Shown here: one piece after another, positions 16,529-25,122 of the stretch
How positions within the stretch are numbered: the stretch's first letter is position 1
How the letters are laid out: every line of letters starts with the position of its first letter
Origin: Massilia atriviolacea
GTDB lineage: Bacteria > Pseudomonadota > Gammaproteobacteria > Burkholderiales > Burkholderiaceae_D
Assembly (NCBI RefSeq): GCF_003953935.1
Contig: NZ_RXLQ01000002.1
Coordinates: 310,001-374,000, forward strand
Length of the DNA stretch: 64,000 nt
Direction of reading: 5' to 3'
The notes under the pieces: model-generated
Seen by the model: only the letters and a program-made list of their open reading frames with translations
Database searches by the model: none
What the model was told of the DNA's origin: nothing
Position numbers and translations under genes: made by a program

Positions 16529-16589
16529 ATACCAATATAACACCAATAATCGGGAATATGCATACCAAGTTGAGGGAAATTAATACCAA
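16529..16589 (-). promoter_or_regulatory. Four phased TTGGTRT direct repeats upstream of the chitinase
   Basis: Read on the minus strand, TTGGTAT occurs at 16583-16589, 16562-16568 and 16529-16535, and TTGGTGT at 16540-16546. Start-to-start spacings are 21, 22 and 11 bp, that is two, two and one helical turns, so all copies face the same side of the DNA. They sit about 145-205 bp upstream of the chitinase start. The half-site resembles the TGGTAT element described for GntR-type N-acetylglucosamine regulators. That likeness is from memory and unverified. Confidence 0.55.
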
Positions 16590-16651
16590 AATGGGCCGTC
16601 GAGGCAAGGACTGAGACCGACATGCTTGCCACGTCGAAGGGGCCGTCGTGC

Positions 16652-17005
16652 TCAGGAGCGGGAAAAATCGATCAGGGCCCGCCCGCTCGAGCGGTCGACC
16701 CGCAAGGCGACCGTGCAGCCGGCTTGTATTGCCGGCAGATCGATCGCGGCGATGGGCTGGGCGATGTCGCGCTGCGTGGCGGGCGATTCCACATCCACCA
16801 GGCGCACCACGCACAGCGACCGGTCGTCGATCAGGGTGCCGCTCTGGCGCGCACTGACCACCTTGGCATAGCGGATATCGCCGTGCGCGAGCAGCCTGGC
16901 GTCGGCGGCCCTGGCGCGGAATAGCCCACGGATCTGCCAGGCGGTGTGCCCGGCGACAAGCAGGACCACGGCCGCTGCGATCGCCATATAGCCAACGTCG
17001 CTCAT
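16652..17005 (-). CDS. Small single-pass membrane protein at the end of the T6SS effector island
   Basis: This is a 117-residue protein with one hydrophobic helix at about residues 6-26 (MAIAAAVVLLVAGHTAWQI) followed by a soluble, beta-rich tail with no signature I recognise. It lies 3 bp after the DUF3540 gene stop and is the last gene of the island, so it is almost certainly cotranscribed with vgrG and its partners. The arrangement (membrane anchor, then a small domain) would suit an immunity protein or an accessory factor. Nothing in the sequence proves either. I would annotate it as hypothetical. Confidence 0.75.
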   Translation of the reverse strand: MSDVGYMAIAAAVVLLVAGHTAWQIRGLFRARAADARLLAHGDIRYAKVVSARQSGTLIDDRSLCVVRLVDVESPATQRDIAQPIAAIDLPAIQAGCTVALRVDRSSGRALIDFSRS

Positions 17006-17008
17006 GCG

Positions 17009-17659
17009 TCAGCCGAGATGAATCTGTTTCGAATCCATCTTCAACAGCTTGTCGCTGGTCACCATGACGTGGTCGCCATGCAGCCGGACATAGTCCCTGG
17101 CCTGATAGTCGAGCTGGCCTGCGCGCAGGTGGTCGGTTTGCTCGACCTGGCGATAGCAGACCCGTGCGACCTGGCGGACTTTGTCCAACAGCATTTCCAG
17201 CGCCTGCCCGGTGTGCCGCAGCACCCCCAGTGCGCCCTGCCACTGGCGGCCATGGTAGCTCAGTTCCTGCGCGACGACGACGGCGCTGTCGGCGCGGATG
17301 TCCAACTGCCCCGATGCCAGGGACAGCGATGCGCTTTCCAGGCGGATGGCGTCGTCGCTGAGGACCTGCAGCGCGCCGCCGTAGCCGATCGTCATGGCGC
17401 CGTCGACGCCGACCCGGGCGGTGCGCGCGCTGTCGCGTTCCAGCACGGCGATCAGGTAACTTTGCTGGCGGCTCGGACCGGAGACCAGCACCTTGTCGCC
17501 CGTGTCCGGATGGAGCAGGCAACTGGCGGCGCGCTTGCAGGTCAGGGTGCCGCCATGCAGGTCCAGCAGAAAATTTCCATGGCCGAGATCGGCGACGACC
17601 GTGGCAATGGTGTGAATTGCCGCGTCGAGGGCGCTGGCGGGTGCGAGTACGGTATGCAT
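17009..17659 (-). CDS. DUF3540 family T6SS-associated protein
   Basis: I chose ATG 17659 (216 residues) because AAAGGA stands eight bases before it. The in-frame ATG at 17668 has that purine stretch too close. The sequence is rich in beta strands with repeated short segments, for example LDIRADSAVVVAQELSYHG, and it resembles the needle-like repeat parts of VgrG/gp5-type proteins. DUF3540 proteins are found beside pentapeptide-repeat and DUF4150 proteins in T6SS effector loci. Their exact job is not established. Here the gene lies between the pentapeptide-repeat gene and the small membrane protein, on the same strand. A role in assembling or capping the VgrG spike is my inference. Confidence 0.75.
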   Translation of the reverse strand: MHTVLAPASALDAAIHTIATVVADLGHGNFLLDLHGGTLTCKRAASCLLHPDTGDKVLVSGPSRQQSYLIAVLERDSARTARVGVDGAMTIGYGGALQVLSDDAIRLESASLSLASGQLDIRADSAVVVAQELSYHGRQWQGALGVLRHTGQALEMLLDKVRQVARVCYRQVEQTDHLRAGQLDYQARDYVRLHGDHVMVTSDKLLKMDSKQIHLG

Positions 17660-17694
17660 CGTGAACATCCTTTCAAAAAATGGGGGAGGGCAGC

Positions 17695-18777
17695 TCATCG
17701 CGACCAGAGTTCGGCCTGCAGGAGCGCCTCGTCGTGTTCGACCAGGCCGCGCCGGCTGCTCCATGTCGCGCCGGCCTGCGCGCTGCGATGCAGCCGGGTG
17801 TGCTCGAAGCCGGCGTGGCTGAAGCGGGCATCGCGCAGGTCGGCATAGGAAAAATCGGCGAAGCGCAGGTCGGCGTCGCGCAGGTCGGCTCCTTCGCAGC
17901 ACGCCGCCTGGAAATTGGCGTAAGCGAGACTGGCGCCGCGCAAGTTGGCTGCACGCAGGCTGGCACGCGGCCACAGCGTTTGTTCAAAAAACCCGCCGGA
18001 CAGATCGGCGCCGTCCAGCGTGGCTTCGGCAAACAAGGCAAAGCGCGCCTGCACGCCCCGCAGCAGCGCGCCCTGCAGTTGCGCCCCCTTGAACATGCAG
18101 TGCTCGATGCTGGCCCCGCTGAAATCGGCCTGCGCCAGGTCGCTTTCGACAAACTGGCACAAGGGCATGGCCAGGCCGGCGAAGACATTCCCACGCAGCT
18201 TCGCCTTGGCAAAGACAAGGTTCTTCAGGCTGGCCGCGCGCCACCGGGCGCCGGCGAAATCGACCTCCATGAACACGGTTTTTTCCAGCTGCGCGTCGGA
18301 AAAATCGCAGCGATGCGCCGAACATTCGGTGACGCACAATACCTCTGCCCTCAGCGCGGCCAGGCTGGCATCGTCGAGCTTGCAGCGCAGCAGGGTGGCG
18401 TTGCTAAGACACGCGGATGACAGCTGCGCCGCGCGCAGATCGCAATTGAGCATGCTGGCGCCGTTGGCGTCCGCGCCGTCGAGCCGGGCCTGCGCCAGGT
18501 CGCAGTCGTGCCAGGTCGTTTTGGCGAGCCGGGCTGCGCGCAGGTCGGCCTGCCCGAACTGGCAGTGCATGAAGTCGCACTCGGTCAGGTCGGCGCCGCC
18601 GAGCTGGGCGCCGCGCAGGTCGACCCTGTCGAACTGCCCGCCTGAGAGATCGAGCCCGGTCAGTACGGCGCCGCGCAGGTCGCGTTTTTCCACGGCTTCG
18701 CCATTGGCGATTGCCGATTGCAGTTCTTGCGCCGACATGGTCCGGCCCGCAGTACTGGAGAACGTGGTGAAAGACAT
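17695..18777 (-). CDS. Pentapeptide-repeat protein
   Basis: This 360-residue protein consists almost entirely of A(D/N)LxG-type pentapeptide repeats (for example LRGAQLGGADLTECDF). Such repeats fold as a right-handed quadrilateral beta helix. ATG 18777 is preferred. An upstream in-frame TTG at 18789 overlaps the vgrG stop. It follows vgrG closely and belongs to the same transcript. It is distinct from the pentapeptide domain fused to DUF2169 at 22465-25122, so the island carries two such helices. Pentapeptide proteins next to VgrG/DUF2169 are common in T6SS islands and are thought to be structural or adaptor parts. A gyrase-protection role of the Qnr type is possible in principle but not supported by context. 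Confidence 0.88.
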   Translation of the reverse strand: MSFTTFSSTAGRTMSAQELQSAIANGEAVEKRDLRGAVLTGLDLSGGQFDRVDLRGAQLGGADLTECDFMHCQFGQADLRAARLAKTTWHDCDLAQARLDGADANGASMLNCDLRAAQLSSACLSNATLLRCKLDDASLAALRAEVLCVTECSAHRCDFSDAQLEKTVFMEVDFAGARWRAASLKNLVFAKAKLRGNVFAGLAMPLCQFVESDLAQADFSGASIEHCMFKGAQLQGALLRGVQARFALFAEATLDGADLSGGFFEQTLWPRASLRAANLRGASLAYANFQAACCEGADLRDADLRFADFSYADLRDARFSHAGFEHTRLHRSAQAGATWSSRRGLVEHDEALLQAELWSR

Positions 18778-18785
18778 GGCGCAGC

Positions 18786-21236
18786 TCAAAAGATCAGGTT
18801 CATGAATCGGTTGTGCACAGCGACCCCGCCATTGACGTTCTCGACCGCGCTGCTTTGATTGAACATCACATTGCCTTCGACTTTTGCGCCGTTGACATCG
18901 CGCTTGAAGACGCAGAAGTCGGTCTTGAAAACGAAGAAGCTCAATGCTTTGATATTGAAAGAGGAATGCAGCATCCGGAAGTTCAGATTCACCGGAACGA
19001 CCGATACCGCACTGGTGGCGTAGGAGAATTTGACAATGCCCACGATGTCGACCGCGTAGGTCGCCGTGAGACCGAACTTGTTGTCGTACGTTGCATTCCC
19101 GGACTTGGGTTTTTCCTCGGCGGCCGCCCCGCCGCCGCCGCCGCCCGCCTTGATGAACACGTCACCGGCAAAAATATTGTGCACGCCGGAGGTATGGTAA
19201 TCGGCATTGCTCGCGGTCACCTTATGTCCGCCATGCACAACGTGAACGTGGCTGCCATCGACGATATGGTCCTGGTTGCCACTGACTGCGCGCAAATAGT
19301 CGCCGATCACGTTTTGTTGCTGGTTTCCGTTCAGCATATGGACCTGGTTGCCATTCAGGTCGTAATTGCGATGTCCATGCACCGTGTAATTATGGTCGCC
19401 GTGCAGGACGTAATTGTGATTGCCGTAGATGGTTTCGTTATAGTCGCCTGTGACGACATGCTCGTGGTGGCCGGTGACCTTGTGCGCATGGCCGCTGCGA
19501 TGCTGCTCGGTGCTGGCGCCCGCGACCGTGCGCGTGCTGGTGCCGCCAACCGCATGGGCATGGTTGGCGCCGATGGTGGTCACCTTATTGGCGCCGACGC
19601 TTTCGGTCAGGTTGGCCGCCACCGACTGGGTCGCGTTGGCGCCGATCGACTCCGTATGGTTGGCGGCAATGGTCTCATCCTGATTGTTGCCGACGGTATT
19701 GGTCTTGTTGTTTTCCACTTCGATCAGCATGTCCTTTTCGGCATGCAGCGCCAACCTTTCCGCGCCGATGGCGTCCTCGAACTCCAGCGAGTTGGCATTG
19801 GCGGGCGAACCGCCCTTGGTCGAGCGGGTCACGATACCGCTTTTGCTGGCGGCGCCCGGCAGCCCGAACGGGGGCATCTGGTCGGCGTTGTAGGTGCTGC
19901 CGATCACGATCGGCCGGTCGGGCTCGCCACCGATGAAGTCGACCACCACTTCCTGGCCCACGCGCGGGATGTACAGGGTGCCGAAATTGGAACCGGCCCA
20001 GCTCGTTGCCACGCGGAGCCAGCACGAACTGTTTTCATCCATGCTGCCGTAGCGGTCCCAGCGAAACTGCACTTTGATGCGGCCGTATTCGTCGGTCCAG
20101 ATTTCTTCGCCCGCCGGGCCGACCACGGTGGCCGTTTGCGGGCCGCTGGTGCGCGGCTTGGGCGTGACCTTGCGCGGGCGAAACGGCAGGGTGGCCGCTT
20201 GGGTGACGAAATCGCATTCGTAGCACGCCGGGGTCGGGTCGCTGGCGTAGCACGGTTCCTGCAAGCGATAGGTCACGCTCACCAGCAAGTACTCGCGGTT
20301 GGCATCGTCGCGCGGGCAATTGCTCAGGGTAAAGCGGTAGCCGGGCGCCAGGGCGCGCACCGTGGCGTGGCCATGGTCGCGTTCGCGCTCGGACTGGAGC
20401 GCTTCAAGGCGAATGCGGCTGTAGTGGTCGGCATCGCCCATGTCGGCGTAGCCGCCCATCCAGTCGTAGATTTCCATGTCGCCATGCTCGTGCGCACCGG
20501 CGTTGGCGCGCTGGTTCTGCAGCCTGGCGCGCGGCTTGGTGAAATTGTAGTCGTCCGTCACATAGCTGCCCGGCGCGATTTCCTGCGCCACCTGGTAGCG
20601 GTCGATGAATTCTTCCTGCGGCGTGGCCACGCGCTCGGCCTTGAAGAAGGGAATCGCGGCGTAGCCGGGCAGCACCTGGTGCGCGCCGATATCGTCGGCC
20701 AGTACCAGGGTGTGGCTGCCCAGCGCATGCTTGAAGTAATAATAGATGCCCTCGTGCTCCATCAGGCGGCTGACGAAATCGAAGTCGGTTTCCTGGTACT
20801 GGACGCAATAGGTCCAGGTGCGGTAATTGCCGGTCAGATTGAACTCCAGGGCAAAGCCGTATTCCCCGAGGACTTCCTGCAAGATATCGGCGACGCTCTT
20901 GTTCTGGAAGATCTTGCAGTCCTTGGTTTGCGTGAGCAGCCACAACCACGGGCGCACGATGGCGCGGTAGCGCCAGCTGCGCGCGGTTGCCCCTTCCCGG
21001 CCCACCAGCATGCCGCGCCCGACGATGCCGTTCAGGTAGCGCACTGCGCCGTCGCGCGTTTGTACTTCCACCGTCAATGGCTGGCCCAGCAGCCCCTTCA
21101 GGTCCAGCGCGTTGCTGTCGGCAATCATGTCCACTTCATATTCAAACAGTTGCGACAGCGCTTCGGTGCCGCGCAGGGCGCTAAACAGCAGCACCTCGTC
21201 ACCGAGCGGCGTGTGGGCTTTTACAATGCGTTCCAT
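18786..21236 (-). CDS. vgrG: VgrG spike protein with repeat-rich and C-terminal extension
   Basis: This 816-residue T6SS tip protein starts MERIVKAHTPLGDEVLLF. The N-terminal gp27-like part is followed near residue 390 by the gp5-like OB fold (EEIWTDEYGRIKVQFRWDRYG) and the ESSCWLRV-type segment (here NSSCWLRVATSWAG). From about residue 490 to 690 there is a long array of short N-rich repeats (GNQDETIAAN, GNHNYVLHGD, GNQVHMLNGN) that should extend the beta-helical needle. A glycine run (KAGGGGGG) then separates a final stretch of about 115 residues with no family I recognise. The N-terminus overlaps the hydrolase gene by 16 bp, so the two are coupled. VgrG trimers sit on Hcp and carry effectors, and the tail may be an effector or docking domain. 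Confidence 0.95.
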   Translation of the reverse strand: MERIVKAHTPLGDEVLLFSALRGTEALSQLFEYEVDMIADSNALDLKGLLGQPLTVEVQTRDGAVRYLNGIVGRGMLVGREGATARSWRYRAIVRPWLWLLTQTKDCKIFQNKSVADILQEVLGEYGFALEFNLTGNYRTWTYCVQYQETDFDFVSRLMEHEGIYYYFKHALGSHTLVLADDIGAHQVLPGYAAIPFFKAERVATPQEEFIDRYQVAQEIAPGSYVTDDYNFTKPRARLQNQRANAGAHEHGDMEIYDWMGGYADMGDADHYSRIRLEALQSERERDHGHATVRALAPGYRFTLSNCPRDDANREYLLVSVTYRLQEPCYASDPTPACYECDFVTQAATLPFRPRKVTPKPRTSGPQTATVVGPAGEEIWTDEYGRIKVQFRWDRYGSMDENSSCWLRVATSWAGSNFGTLYIPRVGQEVVVDFIGGEPDRPIVIGSTYNADQMPPFGLPGAASKSGIVTRSTKGGSPANANSLEFEDAIGAERLALHAEKDMLIEVENNKTNTVGNNQDETIAANHTESIGANATQSVAANLTESVGANKVTTIGANHAHAVGGTSTRTVAGASTEQHRSGHAHKVTGHHEHVVTGDYNETIYGNHNYVLHGDHNYTVHGHRNYDLNGNQVHMLNGNQQQNVIGDYLRAVSGNQDHIVDGSHVHVVHGGHKVTASNADYHTSGVHNIFAGDVFIKAGGGGGGAAAEEKPKSGNATYDNKFGLTATYAVDIVGIVKFSYATSAVSVVPVNLNFRMLHSSFNIKALSFFVFKTDFCVFKRDVNGAKVEGNVMFNQSSAVENVNGGVAVHNRFMNLIF

Positions 21237-22048
21237 ATCAATTCCCTTGTAGGCGTAAATGCTTCGATCTCACGTAATAGTTCGGCTACCTTCGGCCACC
21301 AGAAGTCGACGCCATGCGGGTCCAGCACGTAGCGGTGGGCGCATTCCTTGAAGCGGCCGAGGTTGATAAATTCGGCGTTGGCGCCGCGCTCGCAGTAGGC
21401 GGCGTGCAGCGTCCTGGCGTAGTCGAGCGGCCAGAAGCTGTCGTTGTCGGCGTACAGCCACAGCGAGCGCACCCTGGCGCGCCGGCCGTAATAGCGGAAC
21501 GCGTCGCATAGCGGCTGCTGCCAGCCGTGGTCCGACTCCCCGCGCAGGCCGCCGGCAAAGTTCACCAGCGCACGCACGCCGGCATGCGGCTTCATGCCGT
21601 AGGCCAGCGTTCCCAGCGCGCCATACGAATGCCCGCTGACGACGATGCGGCTGGCGTCGATATACGGCTTGCCGCACAGGGCCAGCACCACGGTCTCGAT
21701 GTCGCGCGCACAGCACAGTCCGGCGGCAAGCGGGTTGGCCCAGTGGCTCAGATGGCGGCCGCCCGAATCGGCAAACCCCCTGCGGTTGGGGGCGGCCACG
21801 GCATAACCGTGGCGCAGCAGGACCTTGGCCAGGGCGTCCGGCCGGCTGCGTGCTTGATGCACGGTATTGCCGAAATTCTTGCCATGGTTAAATACCCAGA
21901 GCGGAAACGGCCCCGGCCCGCCCGGCAGGTACAGGGTGGTCACCATCATGACCGGCCTGGCCTCGCGCGAGGCAATCAGCAGGATGCGGCGAGCGCGTCT
22001 GTGCGAAGGGCGGTGGGCCGGACCGGCTGGGACGCTGCGGTACTTCAA
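21221..22048 (-). CDS. Alpha/beta hydrolase, candidate T6SS cargo or accessory
   Basis: TTG 22048 is used as start because AAAGGGG lies about five bases upstream, giving 275 residues. The fold is that of the dienelactone hydrolase/acetyl esterase group: oxyanion-loop region VFNHGKNFG, nucleophile elbow GHSYG, a likely acid in YADNDSFWP and a C-terminal His in KECAHRYVLD. An N-terminal basic stretch (HRRARR) precedes the domain, and there is no convincing signal peptide. It lies between the DUF4150 PAAR-like gene and vgrG, overlapping vgrG by 16 bp. Position and catalytic type make it a candidate lipase or esterase effector. No obvious Tle-family signature beyond GxSxG is visible, so it could also be a housekeeping esterase captured in the operon. 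Confidence 0.85.
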   Translation of the reverse strand: MKYRSVPAGPAHRPSHRRARRILLIASREARPVMMVTTLYLPGGPGPFPLWVFNHGKNFGNTVHQARSRPDALAKVLLRHGYAVAAPNRRGFADSGGRHLSHWANPLAAGLCCARDIETVVLALCGKPYIDASRIVVSGHSYGALGTLAYGMKPHAGVRALVNFAGGLRGESDHGWQQPLCDAFRYYGRRARVRSLWLYADNDSFWPLDYARTLHAAYCERGANAEFINLGRFKECAHRYVLDPHGVDFWWPKVAELLREIEAFTPTRELIWNAL

Positions 22049-22073
22049 GGAAACCCCTTTCTGATCGGCATCG

Positions 22074-22427
22074 TTAAAACGCCAGCACCTTGAATTGGCC
22101 CGGCACCAGATAGATACCCGGTGCGTTGGTGGAATTCTGGATCGACATGCTGGTCATGCGCGTCGCCGGCGTCGCCTTGATCAGCAGGTTGTATTTGCCG
22201 CTCACTTCACGCGACGGTCCCATGACCGTCCCGCTGGCCACGCCGACGCCGGGCAGGGTCATGGTCATCGGCGCAAAGGTGGCCAGGTTATGGGCCGGGG
22301 TGCCGCCCACCAGGATGTTGAAGGCGTTCGGGATATGCATCGGCGCCGGCGCGGCGTTGGGCGAGGTAATCGGAATCTTCGCATCGACCGGCGCCAGGCT
22401 CAGGCCAAGCTGGGTTTTCAAGAACAT
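22074..22427 (-). CDS. DUF4150 PAAR-like protein
   Basis: This 117-residue protein starts MFLKTQLGLSLAPVDAK and has the SPNAAPAPMHIPNAF / GGTPAHNLATFAPMTMTLPGVGVASGTVMGP pattern of DUF4150, a relative of PAAR. PAAR-type proteins sharpen the VgrG tip and link effectors to it. The gene lies 25 bp upstream of the hydrolase and 37 bp downstream of the DUF2169-pentapeptide gene. The protein has no C-terminal toxin fusion, so any toxin must be a separate protein. It is somewhat shorter and less Cys/His-rich than classical PAAR, and metal binding is not evident. Confidence 0.8.
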   Translation of the reverse strand: MFLKTQLGLSLAPVDAKIPITSPNAAPAPMHIPNAFNILVGGTPAHNLATFAPMTMTLPGVGVASGTVMGPSREVSGKYNLLIKATPATRMTSMSIQNSTNAPGIYLVPGQFKVLAF

Positions 22428-22464
22428 GGGGTGTCCTGCATAAAGTGGGAGAAAAACATCGGCC

Positions 22465-25122
22465 TCAATCGGCCAGGGCGGTGTCGGGCGCCAGCCGTGG
22501 CAAGAATTTGGTCTGCTCCAGGTAGGCCTGGTCGAACAGGGTGCCGCCGTCGCCCACGGTTTGCGCCAGATCGGCCCGAAACAGATTGGCGCCACGCAGG
22601 TCGCACGAGCGCAGATCGGCTTTCGCCAGGCTGGCGCCGATCAGCCGGGCGTCGCGCAGGTCGCTGGCAAGCAGGATGGCGCGCGTGAAAAAACTGCCGC
22701 CGGCATCCATGCGCTGCAAGGTGGCCCCGGTGAGATTCGCTTCCGAAAAATCCGTGATCGCCGCTGTCGCGCCGCTGAAATTCGCACGCTGCATGCTGAT
22801 TTCACGGAAATTACACTGGGACAGTTGCGCATCCGTAAAGTCGGCTTCGTCGAAGGCGGTTTGATCGGTGACCGCGCAGGTGCGCAGGACGCTGCCGCGA
22901 AAACTCAGCCGTGCCGCAGCCGTCGTGACCCATGCGCTATCCTGCAAGGTGGCTTTGTCAAAACACAGATCGTCTTGCCGGCCTTCGATAAAGACGCATT
23001 TCTCGAGATGCGCATGAAGAAAGCTGCAATGGCGCATGTCCACCTTGTAGAAAGTGACCGAAAAAAAGCGCGCATGATCGAATCTGGCCGACGCGAACTG
23101 CATGTCGTTCAGCATGACTTCACCGATCCGCGCGTGCGAGAAGTCGCTGTGATCGAGCCTGGCTTCTTCCCATGCGCACTTGTTCAGCTCGGCGTGCGCG
23201 AAGCAGGCGTAGCGGGCATCGGCTTGCGCCAGGCTGGCGCCGTCGCACCTGGCGTGCGCAAAGCTGGCCCCGGCCAGCGCGGTGCGCGCCAGGACCGCAT
23301 CCCTGAAGTCGCAAGCATCCAGTTTGGCATCGCGCAAGTCGGCGCTTTCCAGCATGGTGCGACTGAAATCGGCATTGCGCAAATCCATGCCTGACAGATC
23401 CGCTCCAGTCAGGTCCAGGCCGGCAAAGTCGCGTGTCGTGGCGTAGATCGCCGCCACCTGCTCGCGCATGCGCCGGGCGGCAGCGCCGACCAGCACGGCG
23501 GCTGGCGCGAAACTGCTCGCGCCATGCAAGTACATCCTGTGCATGGTCGACTTCAGCTCCGCAGCCGGGATGAGCTCGGGTACGGCCATGCCGGAAAACG
23601 ATTCCGCTTCGCGGACCAGGCCGGCGTGGCTGGCGCTGAAATCGGCAAAGCTGTGGGCCGGCGCCAGCGGCGGCCGCGTCACGCCGGTATCGCTGTCGAG
23701 CAGGGGCGCCAACTGGTCCAGCATCGCCGTCTGGGCCTGATGTTCGGGCGGGAGATTGCGCGCCATCTCGCTACGCGTCTTCGCCAGCGCGGCCCGGGCT
23801 TCGGCCATGTCGGCGGCGTGCAGCCGGTCCACTTTTTCCATGAATTGCGGCAGATCTTCCAGGCGGCGCGGCAGCTCGGGGGCGGCGTCCATGGGCGGCA
23901 GTACCTGGTCCGGGTCGAGTCCTTCCGCGCGCGCCGTTTGCGCGCTCTGCTCGCGCTGGTTCCGCATGCGCTGGCGCTGATTGCGCTCCAGCGGGCCTGG
24001 CACCTTGTCGAACAGGGTGTCTTCGCCTGGGAACAGGGGGGCCAGCGCCACGCCTTCAGGCAGCAGGTCGCCATCGCGAAAGGCGTAGTTGCTGCCCGTT
24101 TTGGTGTCAAGCCGCTGGGCCAGCACCTTCAGGAAGTGGGCGTGATCGCGTTTTGCGTGGCGATGCTCCAGCGCGGGCATCAGTTGCACGACGTCGTGGG
24201 CATCGTCCTGGCCGATCTCGACCACGCCGTGATAGATCAGGACGCATTCCAGCCGGTGCGGGAAGAACCATGCTGTGGTCAGCCGCAGGTCGATGTCGGC
24301 GGTAAGCTGTTTGTCGTTCTTCCGTTTCACCACGAGGCAACGGCCGACCCAGTCGGGAATGGTCCCGCTCAGCACCGCGTGCTCCGGGTGCAGATTGCGC
24401 AGCGTGTACGGCGTCCCGGCAAGTTCGACGCTGGCTGGGAAGTGCTGGTCGTCGGGCGCGGCATTCCATGCGCGCCAGTCCAGCGTCGGCGCAAGGCCGG
24501 GGAAGTCGTTCTCGAACCAGCGTTGGTCATGCACGCCCATGCGCGCCTGGCGCTGCGGCCAGGACAGGTCGATCGGTCCCATGCCGGCCGGGGCCGACGG
24601 TGGCCTGCCTGGCGAGTGGTACAGCTCGCCGGCCAGCTCGACGTTCGGCAGCCGGATCACTTGCTGGCCGCCAATCTGGTCGGGGGCCATGCCGCGCCCA
24701 AGCGGATTGCTCGCGCAGGCCGCGCCGCCGTAGGCATGCGCCCAGTCCAGCGGCATGGCGTCGAACGGCGCCGGCGCGCTGGCGCCCCCGGCGATCCAAT
24801 AGCGCTCGCCGAAGACGGTCAGGCTTTTTTCGATAGCGCCGACCCGGGCGGAGACGGCGCATCGGGTTTTGTCCTGCTGATGACGGGTATAGCCGAAACC
24901 GGATACCAGAAACTCCGGATATTGCTTCGGCATGCCCAGGTCGAGTACCTTGCTATCCCCCAGTTCGCTTGCCAGCATGGGCCACAAGCCCTGTTCATTC
25001 AAGAGCGTGGGATTGGCGCCCAGCGTGTGGTGCGCATACGCCGTCACGCATAAATAATGCTTTTTCTGCCAGGTAAAGGGCCGGGGTAATACGCCCAGGC
25101 GCATCGGTTTGATGATTTTCAT
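22465..25122 (-). CDS. DUF2169 domain fused to pentapeptide repeats, T6SS adaptor
   Basis: The 885-residue protein has an N-terminal DUF2169 domain (about residues 1-310, starting MKIIKPMRLGVLPRPF, with PLDWAHAYGGAA and NPLGRGM). A charged middle region with a coiled-coil look (ERNQRQRMRNQREQ) follows, then from about residue 580 a long pentapeptide-repeat helix (LTGADLSGMDLRNADF). DUF2169 proteins act as adaptors or chaperones that help load effectors onto VgrG in several T6SSs. This gene is first in the island, preceded by an AT-rich gap that may hold its own promoter, and followed by the PAAR-like gene. The fused helix could be a scaffold for cargo docking, which is inference. Confidence 0.9.
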   Translation of the reverse strand: MKIIKPMRLGVLPRPFTWQKKHYLCVTAYAHHTLGANPTLLNEQGLWPMLASELGDSKVLDLGMPKQYPEFLVSGFGYTRHQQDKTRCAVSARVGAIEKSLTVFGERYWIAGGASAPAPFDAMPLDWAHAYGGAACASNPLGRGMAPDQIGGQQVIRLPNVELAGELYHSPGRPPSAPAGMGPIDLSWPQRQARMGVHDQRWFENDFPGLAPTLDWRAWNAAPDDQHFPASVELAGTPYTLRNLHPEHAVLSGTIPDWVGRCLVVKRKNDKQLTADIDLRLTTAWFFPHRLECVLIYHGVVEIGQDDAHDVVQLMPALEHRHAKRDHAHFLKVLAQRLDTKTGSNYAFRDGDLLPEGVALAPLFPGEDTLFDKVPGPLERNQRQRMRNQREQSAQTARAEGLDPDQVLPPMDAAPELPRRLEDLPQFMEKVDRLHAADMAEARAALAKTRSEMARNLPPEHQAQTAMLDQLAPLLDSDTGVTRPPLAPAHSFADFSASHAGLVREAESFSGMAVPELIPAAELKSTMHRMYLHGASSFAPAAVLVGAAARRMREQVAAIYATTRDFAGLDLTGADLSGMDLRNADFSRTMLESADLRDAKLDACDFRDAVLARTALAGASFAHARCDGASLAQADARYACFAHAELNKCAWEEARLDHSDFSHARIGEVMLNDMQFASARFDHARFFSVTFYKVDMRHCSFLHAHLEKCVFIEGRQDDLCFDKATLQDSAWVTTAAARLSFRGSVLRTCAVTDQTAFDEADFTDAQLSQCNFREISMQRANFSGATAAITDFSEANLTGATLQRMDAGGSFFTRAILLASDLRDARLIGASLAKADLRSCDLRGANLFRADLAQTVGDGGTLFDQAYLEQTKFLPRLAPDTALAD

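Noticed and set aside
17660-17668. ATG 17668 as start of the DUF3540 gene
   Set aside because: The purine-rich ribosome site abuts it with no spacing. ATG 17659 has the proper distance.
18813-21332. Long plus-strand frame opposite vgrG
   Set aside because: The minus-strand VgrG translation has clear family motifs across the whole length. The opposite frame has none.
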